Shown here one piece after another: positions 20,557 through 32,470 of a stretch of DNA of 64,000 nucleotides; position 1 is the first letter of the stretch, and each line of letters begins with the position of its first letter. The stretch comes from Acrasis kona. Taxonomy: Eukaryota > Heterolobosea > Eutetramitea > Acrasida > Acrasidae. The stretch covers positions 1 through 64,000 of the forward strand of contig JAOPGA020001155.1 of assembly GCA_026419775.2 (NCBI GenBank), written 5' to 3'. Below the pieces are notes generated by a model. That model saw only the letters and a list, made by a program, of their open reading frames with translations. It searched no databases and was not told the DNA's origin. The position numbers and the translations under genes were made by a program.

Positions 20557-21521
20557 ATGATTTTCCTCGAAGCTGAGAACCAAATTATTAGAGAGACTCT
20601 CGAGAAGCGCATCACAGCGTAAGATTTTATTACGATGGATAATATTGAGACCTTTGTAGCGAGAAATTCGAACTTTGCGACGTTTCTGGTGCCGATTTTG
20701 ATGGTGCCACTTTTCGCCTTGTAACCGTGGATGACAAGAAGTCAGAACTCTTAGTCAGCATGAAATTAAACTGTGACGAACAACTTAAGAAGTACGGCAT
20801 GGACGACGTCGTCAAGAAGGCATACGGATCCTGGGTAGCACCCACCCAAGAGGGTTTCTCAGTTACAATCAAAGTAGATCTTGAAGCAGCTAGCTTGGAC
20901 GAAAAATTGAAGGAGGAATACTTGACAAAGGTACCACTCATCAAGAGATATTTGATGATGTCCCCATTCGCAACAGCCTTTGATAAATTCGCTGCTTCTG
21001 AGAACTTTGAGCCAATCACAATTCCATATCGTCCAGAAGAGAACATTTATATCCTAACCTTTGAAAAATCATTAACCGTCATGTTCTCCATCAAATTCAG
21101 CGATCCCGACGATGTTGTGTTGGCAAGAATCTTCTTGAGCGAATTCAAGGATGCCCGTAGAGACCGTGCTCTTGGTAATGCACCAAGCGTCAACTTTACA
21201 CATGCTGCTAAACCATTAGAGCTCAAGAACATTAAGAGCTCCGAACCAGATGATCCAAAGGGTTTAAGCGAGTTTGGCTTTGTATCCTTGACATTATTCA
21301 CAAGTCACATGAACGAGAAGAACAGAGAGGGAACCATCGACAAGCTACTAACGTTTAGGAACTACTTGCACTACCACTTGAAATGCACCAAAGCGTACAT
21401 GCACATTCGTATGAGAGACAGATTCGCCAAATTGTTGGAGAACCTTGAGGCGTCAAAGGACAATTCTGGTATCGTTAAGGAGAGGAAGACTGCCACTGGA
21501 CGTCGTTTTGTTGAAAAGTAA
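20557..21521 (+). CDS. arpC2: Arp2/3 complex subunit 2 (p34-Arc, ARPC2)
   Basis: Two exons (20557-20618, 20660-21521) with a 41-nt intron give 307 aa, matching the usual ~300 aa. The protein starts MIFLEAENQIIRETLEKRI. Its C-terminal part FTSHMNEKNREGTIDKLLTF, then NYLHYHLKCTKAYMHIRMR, is the ARPC2 signature; this long helix pairs with ARPC4 to form the complex core that touches the mother filament. The Arp2/3 complex nucleates branched actin for lamellipodia and phagocytosis. Together with cofilin at 8.7 kb this indicates a normal amoeboid actin system. Confidence 0.97.
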
Positions 21522-21707
21522 AACATGTACCTTTATATTTTTAAATCCAATGTGTTTTTTTCAAAAGACTTGTAGTGATGTGTCCGATCTTTCGACAAGT
21601 GATGGTGACTACAAAATTTATTGTCTTACCCAAGATCTGATGGGAGATGTAGCACTTGATTATTTAGTCAACCAATCAAATTGGAACTGCCAGAGGAATA
21701 TAAGAGG

Positions 21708-24146
21708 ATGACCGAGTACAAGACCACAAAGGAGTCATTGCTCAATGCTGCAGAATCTTTAATGCTTTCAATAGCGTCGCAAAAGGCCAAAGATGATATT
21801 GCTGTATGTTTTTGGTTTAGTGTAACTGATCTTAACACAACAACAGAACAAAAAGATAGAAGAGCTTAATATCCAAAAGTCTGGCTTAGAACACAATATA
21901 GGAGTAGAGATACAAAGTCTTAAAGCTATTACCAGGTCGGTCAATGACTCTTGTTCGTCTTTGTCTCAAACTGAAAACATGATCAAGTTTATGACTTCAG
22001 AGATTACATACAAAGAGAATCAAGTACCAGAACTCTATACCAACATCTCTACAAGTAAGATCCTTGTGACCTATCACTAACAGTCTGAAGTTGAGAATGA
22101 GTCATTAAGGTCAGCGGACAAAGTTGAAGGCCTGGTCGAAGTACTCAAAGATCTATATGACGATTGCACAAAGGAAAAGTCAAAAGAGGAATCCCAACGA
22201 AAACTAAACAACAAAAGTAAGCACTTCACGCATTCATTCAAAATCAATCACAACCTAGAAGCAGAGCAGCTCAGTGAGTTAAAAAATGAAGCAATGTTAC
22301 AATCAGAATCAGAATCCAGTCTAATCCAATCTGTACATGCAAGTAACAACATCATCGGTAAGTTACCTACATAAATTGTAACCCAACTATTGTAAAGATA
22401 AAGACAAAGCACAACTATCAGAACACAAACTCATTCTTGAGGATGACCGAATAGAAACTGAAGTCACAACAAAAAACATAACTGCAACACGTTCAAGCAT
22501 TGAAGAAAACACAAAACAACATGAAGCAATCATCAATCAACACAACGAAGAACAAAAGAGTCATGTCACATTCTGTGAGGAATTAAATCAATGTGATGTG
22601 GAATTAAAAGAAGTGACCCTATCAAACTTTGTGACGGGAAAGTCCGAACAAATCAAAAGGTTTCTATACACACATGAATTAGGTTCCAACCTGCTCACAA
22701 AGGAAGAATCTTACAAGAAACAATCGCTTTCAACATTGGAAAATCAAAAATGTCAAAAGCAGTCCAACATTTCTAAAGTGAACCAATCCATACTTGACAA
22801 GGATAATCAAATTCAGTCATTTCAAGCCAGGATTGTAGAATTGAGAAAACAAGTCGAAACAAGCGCCGCATCAATAACGGAGAATGATGATGAAGTATCA
22901 AAAGTTAATGAGACAGTTAAGGACGTGACGGGTGAGCTTGAGAGGACTCAATTAGAATACGAACCATTAAACACGAAAATGAAACTCTTGGTTGAGTCGT
23001 GCAACAAGCAGAAGGAGAAGTGTGAGGATGAGATTGTGAGTGTGAAGCAAGCGAATGAAGCACTCGGTCAAGCTCTTGAATCCTACAAAGTATCCAAACA
23101 AGAGAAGCAGGTATGTGTTGCACATTCATCCATCTCACACACTTTACAGGTAATTAGAGACGCACTCAGAGTACAACATTCGAACGAAAGCAACCTAGTG
23201 GAATTTGACGGCGTCGAAAGCGTGCCAGAGAAAGCAGAGCGTGTACAAGAGATCAACTCCAACCTTGAAAACGTAACGCACAACATTAAGAACATTCAAC
23301 AAGAAATTGACCAACAGGTGTGTACCATTCCCATCAATATACAATTAATACACATGCTAGACTTCTACGTTAACTAGGTTAAACGAACAACGAAGCGTGC
23401 TAGATGCTCAAATCAGAGCTGAAATCGATCAAGAGTATTCTCGTTTACACGAAGAGGAGGCATCTAGGTTACAACAAAAACAAAATGATGTGGTGAGTTG
23501 TTCATTTTTACACACGAATCATTCATTTTAGATTCAACAAAAAACATGTGCGAGAATGGATGCTCTGGAAACGTCTAGGAGGGATTTGATTAAAATTGAA
23601 CAATCACTGTCTGCAAAGATGACGTTTAAAAAGAATGAACTTGCATTGCTTCAACAACAAGTCAAGGAGAAGACCAAATTGGAGACTTATGACATGGCAG
23701 CCGATAGTCAACACTTTACGTCCTTGTTCGATAACTCCATTGACTTTGATGATGCTTCGGTTGAATCAGAAGACGACATTTTCAAATCCAAAAGGCAACA
23801 AGCGCATACAACTAGAGGTACATTAAGGCAGGCCAGTCAAGCAAAGCAATCTTCCGCTGCTATTAAAAACAACAACAACGATAACAGTAAATCCATCAAG
23901 ACCAACGCGGCAGTGCAAAAAACAACCAGGGAAAACAAATCATTCAGAAAGTTGGACACAAAGAGGGTGGGTGTTAAAAAGGTCGAAACTAACAAGAAAT
24001 TAACTTCCACTGCCGCCACTGCTGTGCAGACGCCAATCAAGAGAGGTACACCTGTCCTTAAAGACACTAGAAGGGGCAGCAGCAAGAAACCAAAGGCAGT
24101 CAAAACATCCAATGAATTGTCAATCTTTGATTACAAAGGCGAATAA
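21708..24146 (+). CDS. Long coiled-coil protein, eight exons
   Basis: Exons 21708-21803, 21847-22054, 22091-22216, 22259-22357, 22398-23110, 23150-23317, 23361-23492 and 23532-24146 join in frame with introns of 36-43 nt, giving ~718 aa. The start at MTEYKTTKESLL is a guess. The frame upstream (LELPEEYKR) is open for a few codons, so an earlier exon may exist. Residues ~30-560 are almost continuous heptad-like Gln/Glu/Lys/Leu sequence. The C-terminal ~120 residues are basic and end SNELSIFDYKGE. Such architecture suits a structural or kinetochore/centrosome-type protein, but no family was recognised. The 39-nt intron at 23111-23149 is 3n. Confidence 0.75.
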
Positions 24147-24238
24147 ATTTCTTCTTGCTTTGATTTTTTTGTGTTGATTCTTCGACTTTTGTATTCGTTA
24201 TAGGTGTCATCTGTCAGGTGTAAACAAAACACACAGCC

Positions 24239-25141
24239 ATGCTTCAGAGGTTAAGGAGCTTTAGGACTACGCAAAACAAGACCTCTAATCATAAAAAGAA
24301 CACTTCTCCGAGGTTGGAACAAAATCAGAACGAACCAAGGTAAAGAGAGATTATCAAAGATGATTAACAGGAAAAGATGGTTCGATAGGAAACTTCCGTC
24401 AGACCCAAAAGATCTACCAAAATTCGTTTTTGGAGCAGCAAAGTATTTAGAAAAAAATGGCGTCATTGTGGATGGTTTATTTAGAGTCCACTCTAGCAAG
24501 GAACTTGATAGTAAGGCCAAAGAGGAGATTGAGAAGAGCAGCAGTGGTAACTTGAACTTTTCCAAATATCCAGTCCACACCACTGCAAGCATGTTGAAAC
24601 TATACCTAGAAAATTTACCAGAGCCATTGTTTACTTATGAACAGTATCGTGTATTTGTCAAGGCCTCAGGTACTATTTTTTGTACATTGTCATGTTTAAC
24701 AAATCATTTAGTAATACCAGAGGGTGAAGAGAGGATCAATACGATTAGAGCAGTAATACTGCTGCTACCACTAACCAACCAAATGTTGCTTAAAGAGTTG
24801 TCGAAGCTCCTCTCCGTCATTGCAAATAACTATGAGCTTACTAAAATGAACAGTACAAACTTGGCAATTATATTCTCCTCTAATCTCTTGCTCACCGAGG
24901 TACAATCAATTTCTCTTTTATTATTAAAAATTCGCAGGCTCCTCAGACGTTCCAGGAAAGCATGAAGGAATCACAATATGCGACGAGTCTAATGAAAACA
25001 TTAATAGAGGAGAGTGGTAGGATTTTTGAAGCAAATGATGGCGAACATGAGGATGTAGAAGATGCTGAAATCTTGCTTTTTTCGAAAAAGAAGAAGAGAA
25101 ACATGTCACTATTCTCCAAATTAGTCAAAGGGAAATGGTAG
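24239..25141 (+). CDS. RhoGAP-domain protein
   Basis: Four exons (24239-24339, 24371-24669, 24712-24899, 24938-25141), with introns of 31, 42 and 38 nt, give 263 aa. The RhoGAP fold covers residues ~40-220: PKFVFGAAKYLEKNGVIVDGLFRVHSS carries the catalytic arginine finger (GLFRV), LKLYLENLPEPLFTY is the second signature, and NLAIIFSSNLL the third. These proteins speed GTP hydrolysis by Rho/Rac GTPases and so tune actin. The tail is basic (KKKKRNMSLFSKLVKGKW). The 31-nt first intron is among the shortest here, but the join restores the expected frame. Confidence 0.93.
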
Positions 25142-25319
25142 CGGAAGAATCTTGTAATGCTCTAGTGCTTGTATTTGATTGTTTATTGTACATCTGGCAA
25201 AGATAAGTAGCTCGCGTTTTTGATAGCGTCGGATACGCGGTTGTGAAATCTATTTGATAAATTAAATGTAAAGTTCGATGATTATTCGTTACGGTGTATA
25301 TGGTCTTCCATAAAGTGTT

Positions 25320-25535
25320 TTATATCTCTTTTTTAGTATTTGATTCTGAAGGTGCATGTAATCTACCAGCGTTAGGTCCAAAAATGATTAGAACCAAACC
25401 TAAAAGCATCACCAGGGACATTACGTAAAGGGTATTCTTGCTGATAGAAGATACAACTTTAAACGCACGCAATGGAAATTTTAAGAGAAAGCTTATAAGT
25501 GTCGATATCAACTTTGGGTTGATGGGGATTGTCAT
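25320..25535 (-). CDS. Small single-pass membrane protein
   Basis: 71 aa from MTIPINPKLISTLIS; an upstream in-frame ATG would make 85 aa. One strong hydrophobic helix, LYVMSLVMLLGLVLIIFG, follows an amphipathic basic segment (LLKFPLRAFKVVSSISKN), leaving a short hydrophilic tail. The layout resembles small ER or mitochondrial inner-membrane proteins. There is no recognised family. It lies alone on the minus strand between RhoGAP and the DENN gene. Confidence 0.5.
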   Translation of the reverse strand: MTIPINPKLISTLISFLLKFPLRAFKVVSSISKNTLYVMSLVMLLGLVLIIFGPNAGRLHAPSESNTKKEI

Positions 25536-25715
25536 GATTTTTGAGTTCGCGTTGTAATTGTAATGATACCACTTCAAATCATGCTAACAATGCTGATGAC
25601 AGTGTAGCGTAGTACGTCACAAGTCAGATGGGTGTTGTAGTCATTAATATAAGTCTTTGATTTGAGAAGATCATTACCTATATTTCGATGGTCAACCACA
25701 ACACAGACATCAAAC

Positions 25716-28071
25716 ATGTCCGACCAGACGGTGGACATGTTTACATCCTTTATGATAGATTATGTATTCTTCGCGGAGTTCGATATAGATAAGGGATCTA
25801 TCGTAAGATGTCAAGTTCCACATATCTTCCCATACCGAACAGAGAGCGAGATAGCTGAACAAATGCTACCTGATGGTTCTCACAATTGCAAAGAGGATAC
25901 AACAGTTTTCTTCTTTAGAGTTTATCAAACGGAGGAGTTGGCGCCAACAGTTGTTAAAGACGAGGACGTGAACAGCTTATTAACAAAACCACACGACAAC
26001 AACCAAATAATTGATTTTTATTACGGTTTGAACTTTTACATGCAGAAAAAAGTCGTTAATGCAAGACGTGGCACAAGAGTCAAGGCAATATCGGTCCTTT
26101 CAAAACTGCCCCTTTGTTTTTCTTTGAAGGTAATCAACATCAACTTACATCAAATTAACAAACAAGCCTTTTTTATGCCAAGTACTAGAGTATATATTTT
26201 TCGCTTATGATACTGCACAGTCTACAGATAACACCAACGAACAAGATTATGACAAGGTTACATTTTTGGTCAGAAAAGTATTAGAGCAGGCTTTGAAACA
26301 GCTCAACTCCATGGATCTGTCAGGATGTCCGCGCTACACCGATCCACAAGTATGGATTTCAATTTAATTTAATCAACTCAGTAATAGAAATTAGTTTGGA
26401 GGTATAGTGTCTTGGATGACAGCAGACTACATTATAGTTTTAAAACACGATTTCGTTTTGAATTGGTGGATGAAGTCGACAATACCTCGGTTCACCTTGC
26501 GTCCATCAAGACCAACACATCACAACGTCCGCGCTCAGCGTCTACGCCGAAACAATTACAGCTTCATCTTTTGAGCGTGTCTCAAGTTTTGGAATCATTT
26601 GTGGACATCAAGATACCTCTGGCCCTATCCATCAATGAGACATTTATACACGAAGGACCTCTGGTCAGCATCAGCAAGTTGATTCAACTTTTTCAAGAGC
26701 GTACATTTTTCATTTATAATTGTTTATTGTATGAGAAGAAGATTGTCATGGTAGGACACAACAAGAACGCAGGAGAAGTTGCCAGTTACGTACTTTCTGT
26801 TTGCAGCATGACGCCGGAACTTCCTAATCTCCTTCGGAGCCGAGTATTCCCGTACATTTCTCTGGCCAACATGGATTTCACAAAGGTTCCTGGATATGTA
26901 ATTGGTGCTACGAATCCAATGTTTGCCAGCAAAGAAGATTTTTATGACATTGTGTGTGATTTGGACAATGGTAACATTCAGTTGAGTACGACGGTTCAAA
27001 TGAACATCACAAAGAATCAAATGTTCAATCAGCCGGCCATTAATCTTCAAAAGAGGAGAGGAACCGTCGATTTCCCACCGACGCCGAAACTAACAGGAGC
27101 AGAAGTGCTTCAGCTTAATCTCCGGTCTAAAAGTTTACATTTCAAACCAACTGTAATAAAAAAACATTATCGTACCGCTAGCAGAGATGCGGATGAACCT
27201 TCTTCTCCTGATATACGTAGAATGTCTTCCATGCGATCTCCTTCTGTTGGCTATTTAGACCACGATACTGGAATGTTAATATTTGATTATGGTGGGGATG
27301 ATGTTTCGTATTTGACTGATAGTGATGTGTTGTTGTTCCAAAAAATTTCACAAGCAGTCAAGGATAGTATTAGGCGGACCAAAGAATTTTGTAATCAAGA
27401 TGTTGATGGTGTGTTGTGTGGTCTTTGGAGAGATTATACCGAGGAATTGTGTGAAGTTGCCTTTGACCAACAACAACAAATTTTATTCCATCAACAACAA
27501 TATTATAAGAGCATAAGCAGCACAAGTTCTCCTTCCGCTCAGGTGACGTCCTCTACTGATCCCTCCATGCAATCCAATGTAAAATCCAAATGTTTTAAAG
27601 ACTTTCGGATGGCGAAAGACCTCTAGTTTTGTTTTGTACCAGGAGAAAAGGCTGCTTTGGTCATCGAAGGGCACGACTAAGGAACAAAAATATATTTCTG
27701 CATCTCTGGATGTTGTAAAAGAGATCAACCAGCTGAGGCAAAGTGCTTCTCAGGTAGCGCCGCTTCGAGAGGGAGAACTTGTTACCATATATCAGCACTT
27801 TTTAAAGTATATTTTGACAAGGGAGCAGTTGGTTGAGTTTATGAGTTTTCTGCCAGAATCAAGAGGTGGGTTGTATCCTATTGTTGTATCTATATTTCAC
27901 TCTTCTGTTGTTGTTCGTCTACTTGTTGTTACGTTTTGTCAAAGATTAGAAACAACAAAAGAAGGTGAACACTTTATGAGGCAGTTGAACATATTTTTAG
28001 TTGTTGCTTACACAAGAAATGTTGAAAGTATGAAATCCATTGTACCTCCTGATGAAGAAAGTAAAATATAG
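25716..28071 (+). CDS. DENN-domain protein (AVL9/Afi1/DENND6-like)
   Basis: Four exons (25716-26129, 26191-26349, 26388-27578, 27643-28071) with introns of 61, 38 and 64 nt give 730 aa. The uDENN part is MIDYVFFAEFDIDKGSIVRCQVP and MLPDGSHNCKEDTTVFFF. The central DENN contains LYEKKIVMVGHNKNAGEVASYVLS, PYISLANMDFTKVPGYVIGATNPMF and NGNIQLSTTVQ. The C-terminal dDENN follows a Ser-rich insert and ends LETTKEGEHFMRQLNIFLVV. DENN proteins are guanine-nucleotide exchange factors for Rab GTPases in endosomal or secretory traffic. The third intron, 64 nt, is longer than usual here and its acceptor could be an alternative nearby AG. Confidence 0.88.
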
Positions 28072-28234
28072 TACATTTGCGACGCTTACAGGAGCTAAAA
28101 TTATGAAACTGGATCCCTGGTTTGTTACCATCTGGATATAATCTGGGAAACCGAACTACTTGCGAATAAAAGTCCATTTCAATTATCTCTTGATCGTATA
28201 CATTACAATCTTTTGTAATCGGCAAACATTCTTT

Positions 28235-29424
28235 ATGACGTTCCATCCTTTTTGCAATTCATGTGCATCACTTATCAACGAATCTAGTTACTTTACGTCG
28301 TGTGGTCACTTTTACTGTGTGAGATGTGCCAAGATTAATCAAGTTGGATCCTCTACAATTCATTGCACAGTCTGTGACCGACATTGTGATGCTGCAGTCA
28401 TATCAGAAGATGTAATCACTATGGAACATGTAAATATTTAACTATTTTCATACAAAGGGAAGCAATCTTCCAGAGAAGGTTAGAGAATATATCATCGGAG
28501 AACCATATGACATGATGAAGAATACTGGAAATATAATAAAGGTAAGTATACATCTACTTCGTCAGAAGATTCTAACAACTAGTTCCAAACCGATCACTAC
28601 AAGTCAATAATTACTAGTCTCTTAAAGAAACTCACAGAGTCCAGGGAGATACAAAGTCAGACAGAAGCACAACTAATACATTATCAAACGTATTTCTTAT
28701 TAAGCTAATAATTAAGTAACCTTCAGTGAGATAGACTCGTTGATCAGAAGAAACAGTGAACTTCAGGATCAAGTTAACCAGAGGTGTCACTCAAGATCAG
28801 AGACTGTTGTGTATGTTTTTTTCTTTTTCCTCCAACAATAAATTTCATTTTGTTGCAGATCTCCATTCAAACGTCCCAGTAGCGCTGTTCCACAACAATT
28901 TGAAACTTCCTTCTCCTCATCTCCAATGAGGTTATCCCCTATTCACCAAAAGTTAGATGAACGATCAAGAACAACTCCCACTCAACAGAAGCGTCCATCT
29001 CCCATCCTGTCTCCAAAACCAATTACACAGTACAACGAAAACAAAAGAAAAGAACCATACATGACTCCAACATCAATCTACACTTCGGGTGACCACAAGG
29101 TTGAGATTTATGACCCACGAGATCAAGACAGTCGCACCCTTCCCATACTCAAGAAGCCAACCATCAAGCCCATTCCAAAGATAAGGCCTTCCACACCAAC
29201 ACTCCTAAGGAGCATGATTAATAAATCTCCTCTCAAGCCAAATAGACCCACTACACCCATGTCCCCACTATTAAAAAAACAAACCATCATCAAACCAAAC
29301 GCTTCTTCTCCCATCTCCAGGTAATAAATATAAAGCAGAACTCTTGTTGACACTTTTTAGAAGAACAGCACAACCAGATGGATTAGTCAATAACAACATT
29401 TTACTAAAGAGATCAAAACAATAA
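28235..29424 (+). CDS. RNF212/Zip3-like RING-finger protein
   Basis: Six exons (28235-28429, 28458-28541, 28583-28689, 28727-28810, 28859-29320, 29361-29424) join in frame with introns of 28, 41, 37, 48 and 40 nt to 331 aa. The N-terminal RING reads CNSCASLINESSYFTSCGHF, then YCVRCAKI and HCTVCDRHC, with Cys/His spacing like RNF212/HEI10/Zip3. A short helical region (SIITSLLKKLTESREIQSQT) and a Ser/Pro/Lys-rich disordered tail follow. This RING-coiled-coil-Ser-rich order is that of SUMO/ubiquitin E3s that mark meiotic crossovers. The assignment is moderate because the RING is short and divergent. The 28-nt first intron is the smallest in the window. Confidence 0.7.
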
Positions 29425-29440
29425 AATTTTTATACATTTA

Positions 29441-30709
29441 TTAGTAACCAAGCATCAAATCCTTCTCGTTGCACAAATTACTTACTAATTTCTTTTCAAA
29501 GTTAATTCCAAATTTATCAGTGTAGACCTTCAAATTCTCTACAATCTTTGGGTCGTTCCTATCCAAACCGTACTTGTCCAAATCTAAAGTAGCATGCGTC
29601 TGGTTATCCACGCTGCTCAACGGCAACATGTTCAAAATGTACTTGACTCGTTGTAATGACTGTTTCAAATTATTGGCATAAGATGCGGGAGGGTTCTCCC
29701 AAAACTTTGGAAATCCTTTTCTCGTGTAAAAGTGGAAACAAACATTTTCCGATGGTGAGTAGAATCGATATCCGTGAGCGGCCATTCTGACGCTAAACAA
29801 TAACTCCTCTCCATGGAACAAATGAGGAAGGTTGGGATCCAAGGGTACTTGCTCGTTAGCCTCACGCGAGTAGAAACTGAAGCCAGCCGCAAGGAAGGCT
29901 CCCTCTGCCGGTTTGGATTTTAGATCCTTCACATGAAAGATGGCACCTCCTGGTTGGAGAATGTCATCAGAGTTGTAGAAACCGTTGCACATGATGGGCA
30001 TGTGAATCAAGTAATTGGATGGCAACGTGTTGTTCGTAACGTCATACTCCAAGGGGTAGTGCGAAAGAGCAGCTTTCTTTGGTAACAGCGACATGTCGCG
30101 TAGTAGCCTAGCATCCCAATCTTGTCTGAATCTTGTGTGGGAGTCGACTTGTAGGATAAAATCTTCATTTCTGTATAATTTATCCATCACGGTCCATCTA
30201 GCATACACCGGTCCTAATGCGTCTTGATAATTGATGCGATGGATTCTAATGTTGTCTTTATAGCGAATGAGATTATTCAATCCTTCGATACTCGCAGCAT
30301 CGTCCAAGTTGTTAATGGTGAGGCAGTCAGAATCACGATCCGAGTTTTGCTGTAGGATGCCGACGTAGACATTTTGAGGAAACATTGCCGCTCTGTAAAT
30401 GCTCTGAAGTGTGTTCATACAACTATTGTCACGAAACGACGCAATGTTGACGAATATTGTTTTGCCAGAATCCTTTTTTGAGTAAGGCGGGATTATTGCC
30501 AAGTAATCTGGTATTGGCCCTCCAATGAAAGATGTCCTAAGAGAAGGAATTACTAGCCCACTGCTTTTGATGGTATAATATCCTATGGTCAGCAAAGAAA
30601 CAAGAACTGTCGTCACAATTAAAAACTTTCTTGTCCTAATGCCACATATTTGTGTAGGATACCGAATGGATATTGTACCATATTTTTTGTTCTCTTTGTC
30701 TCCTGCCAT
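29441..30709 (-). CDS. GlcNAc-transferase-like type II membrane protein
   Basis: A single exon of 422 aa from MAGDKENKKYGTISIRY. A signal anchor lies at about residues 27-47 (FLIVTTVLVSLLTIGYYTI), so the catalytic part would face the Golgi lumen. Family signatures include IFVNIASFRDNSCMNTLQSIY, GPVYARWTVMDKLYRNEDFILQVD, the metal-site variant DSHTRF, and FHGEELLFSVRMAAHGYRFY. These match the glycosyltransferase family that includes the Skp1-hydroxyproline GlcNAc-transferase; the anchor suggests a secretory-pathway substrate instead. A GTATTT...TTTTTTAG segment just upstream may be a 5'-UTR intron. It ends 16 bases from the convergent RING gene. Confidence 0.88.
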   Translation of the reverse strand: MAGDKENKKYGTISIRYPTQICGIRTRKFLIVTTVLVSLLTIGYYTIKSSGLVIPSLRTSFIGGPIPDYLAIIPPYSKKDSGKTIFVNIASFRDNSCMNTLQSIYRAAMFPQNVYVGILQQNSDRDSDCLTINNLDDAASIEGLNNLIRYKDNIRIHRINYQDALGPVYARWTVMDKLYRNEDFILQVDSHTRFRQDWDARLLRDMSLLPKKAALSHYPLEYDVTNNTLPSNYLIHMPIMCNGFYNSDDILQPGGAIFHVKDLKSKPAEGAFLAAGFSFYSREANEQVPLDPNLPHLFHGEELLFSVRMAAHGYRFYSPSENVCFHFYTRKGFPKFWENPPASYANNLKQSLQRVKYILNMLPLSSVDNQTHATLDLDKYGLDRNDPKIVENLKVYTDKFGINFEKKLVSNLCNEKDLMLGY

Positions 30710-31455
30710 TGGGTTGTCTTGAATACTTTGTAACACACAAATTAGAGTCAACTAAAAAAGGTAAAGCTGCGTTGAGCTCAAATACCTTCTAGAACAACTT
30801 GGATGCAATTCGCATGTCGTTTGATACAAACACAATAGATATCGCACTTTGATAGGAATTTTTTCACTCCATGTGTTATGTGCGTAACTTAATAAGATCT
30901 GACCTGTGAAAAATAAAATGTTACGCGGTAAACGAAATCACAAACCAATTGCAGACTTTTGAAGTAAATCTAACGAGATTGGGAAAAACTTAATCACGAA
31001 TACCGGTTTTCTCAACATCATTACGTACAAAGTTAGTAATGCACAACCGAAATCTACACTAATGAATGTGCAGCGACCTCCACCATTTTTAAGACTTCAT
31101 GAAACAGCGATAGCAACATGTATAGAATCAGAAGATGGCAGTGAAATGGACAATAATAGCCTTTTTTTTGTTTGAGTTCCACCATATCTTACTTTTTCAT
31201 CCAATGCGAGACAACTGGTAATAAACAAAAATTTTGCAGTCCGGAATCATAATGTTAAATAACTGTAATAATAGGAGTTTGAAATATAAAAATATGCGAC
31301 GAAGAACGTATATATTGTTGATGTAGCAAGTACAATTTGACAAAAACAACAAACAAATGACATTTACAGTAAAGAAGAAGAAAGGACAAAGAATTCACAT
31401 AAGTACCAAGAAGGTCTCGAATACAAAAAAGTCTTAAAATACTATTACCGAGAGC
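30710..31455. other. 746-bp region without a supported gene
   Basis: AT-rich sequence upstream of the glycosyltransferase. It probably holds that gene's 5' UTR (possible small intron near 30750-30785) and promoter. On the plus strand, 31063-31176 reads a 37-codon frame from ATG (MNVQRPPPFLRLHETAIAT...), which could be a first exon, but no continuation was found. Nothing else was seen. Confidence 0.4.
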
Positions 31456-31761
31456 TTAAGTATGCTTTTCGTCTGCTTCGGATTCTAAAATGTGGTGGGT
31501 TTCATATAAGAGTGGGCTAAGTGGATGTTCATCATTTTGATCTTTGTCACGACTAGAGCTGTTGTTGACATCAAATCCAGTAATCTCCATCTGCGACTGA
31601 ACATCCGTTTGTGTCTGATATGAATCAACTTCCTCTTCAGTAGCGCCTCCATGCTCTCGAATTTTCTTCTTTTTCTTGTTGTTTCTTTTTTTGTCTTCCA
31701 AATCACAAACTATCTTTTTGTTCAAGAAGACAGATTTTTTTACCTCGGGCTTCTTGGTCAT
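31456..31761 (-). CDS. Hypothetical 101-aa Lys-rich protein
   Basis: An ATG-started frame of 101 aa. The N-terminal ~45 residues are strongly basic (MTKKPEVKKSVFLNKKIVCD, then DKKRNNKKKKKIRE), resembling a nuclear or nucleolar localisation signal. The rest is hydrophilic and acidic. No domain was recognised and low-complexity frames of this kind can be spurious. It stands alone between two noncoding stretches. Confidence 0.45.
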   Translation of the reverse strand: MTKKPEVKKSVFLNKKIVCDLEDKKRNNKKKKKIREHGGATEEEVDSYQTQTDVQSQMEITGFDVNNSSSRDKDQNDEHPLSPLLYETHHILESEADEKHT

Positions 31762-32072
31762 TTTGATTGTATTTTTTGTCTGTTACGTACAGATTTATTT
31801 AGTTAGGTAGAATGTCAAACATCGTAATGGATAACGTGTCCACATATATAGGATGTATTATTTGTTATTGGCACTACTTGTTACACAGAAGTGTAATTGG
31901 ATAAATACTCAAAAGTGCATTAGTTTATTTTGGTAATTTTTACAACAAGATTGTAACCAACTCCGATTTGGTACCTTCAAAATCGACAGTTTTTTTTACA
32001 ATTTTCACGTTTATTGTGAAAAAGCACTTTTAAAGAAACGCGCGATCGTTTTTGTCAGGTTGAAGTAAAAGA
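31762..32072. other. 311-bp noncoding stretch
   Basis: AT-rich divergent region between the Lys-rich hypothetical gene and the LITAF-like gene. It has several short A/T runs and no frame or structure of note. It presumably contains both promoters. Confidence 0.45.
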
Positions 32073-32470
32073 ATGGATCCCAACCAACCACCACAACAAG
32101 TCCAATATCAACAACAACAAGTTGTGAGTCCTCAACCAGCTGTAACGTATGTGGTCAATAATCAGAATACTTTCGGCACCACGTAGGAACTTTTTGTTTA
32201 ACCACATTTTTACACATATAGACCTTGTAACTTCACCTGCGCTAACTGCGGATATCAAGGCCAAACATATACATCAACCGAAATTGGTGCTTTTGCCCTC
32301 TTGTTGGCACTTGTTTTATTCGTGCTAGGTTTTTGGTGCTGCTGCTGGTAAGAAAATACTTCAACTTAATATTTACTGTTAGGATACCTTTGATTCTTGA
32401 TGGATGCAAGGATACCTCCCATTCATGCCCGCAATGCAAGCGTGTCGTTGGAACTAAAACTGTCATGTAA
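32073..32470 (+). CDS. LITAF-like (SIMPLE) zinc/membrane protein
   Basis: Three exons (32073-32182, 32222-32347, 32383-32470) with introns of 39 and 35 nt give 107 aa. The N-terminus is Gln/Pro-rich (MDPNQPPQQVQYQQQQVV). The LITAF domain follows: a CANC knuckle, then a hydrophobic hairpin (ALLLALVLFVLGFWCCCW) that inserts in one leaflet, then the HSCPQC knuckle; the two CxxC pairs bind one zinc. LITAF proteins sit on late endosomes and lysosomes and interact with ESCRT and ubiquitin ligases. No single exon is long enough to stand out, but the pieces rebuild the complete fold. Confidence 0.9.
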
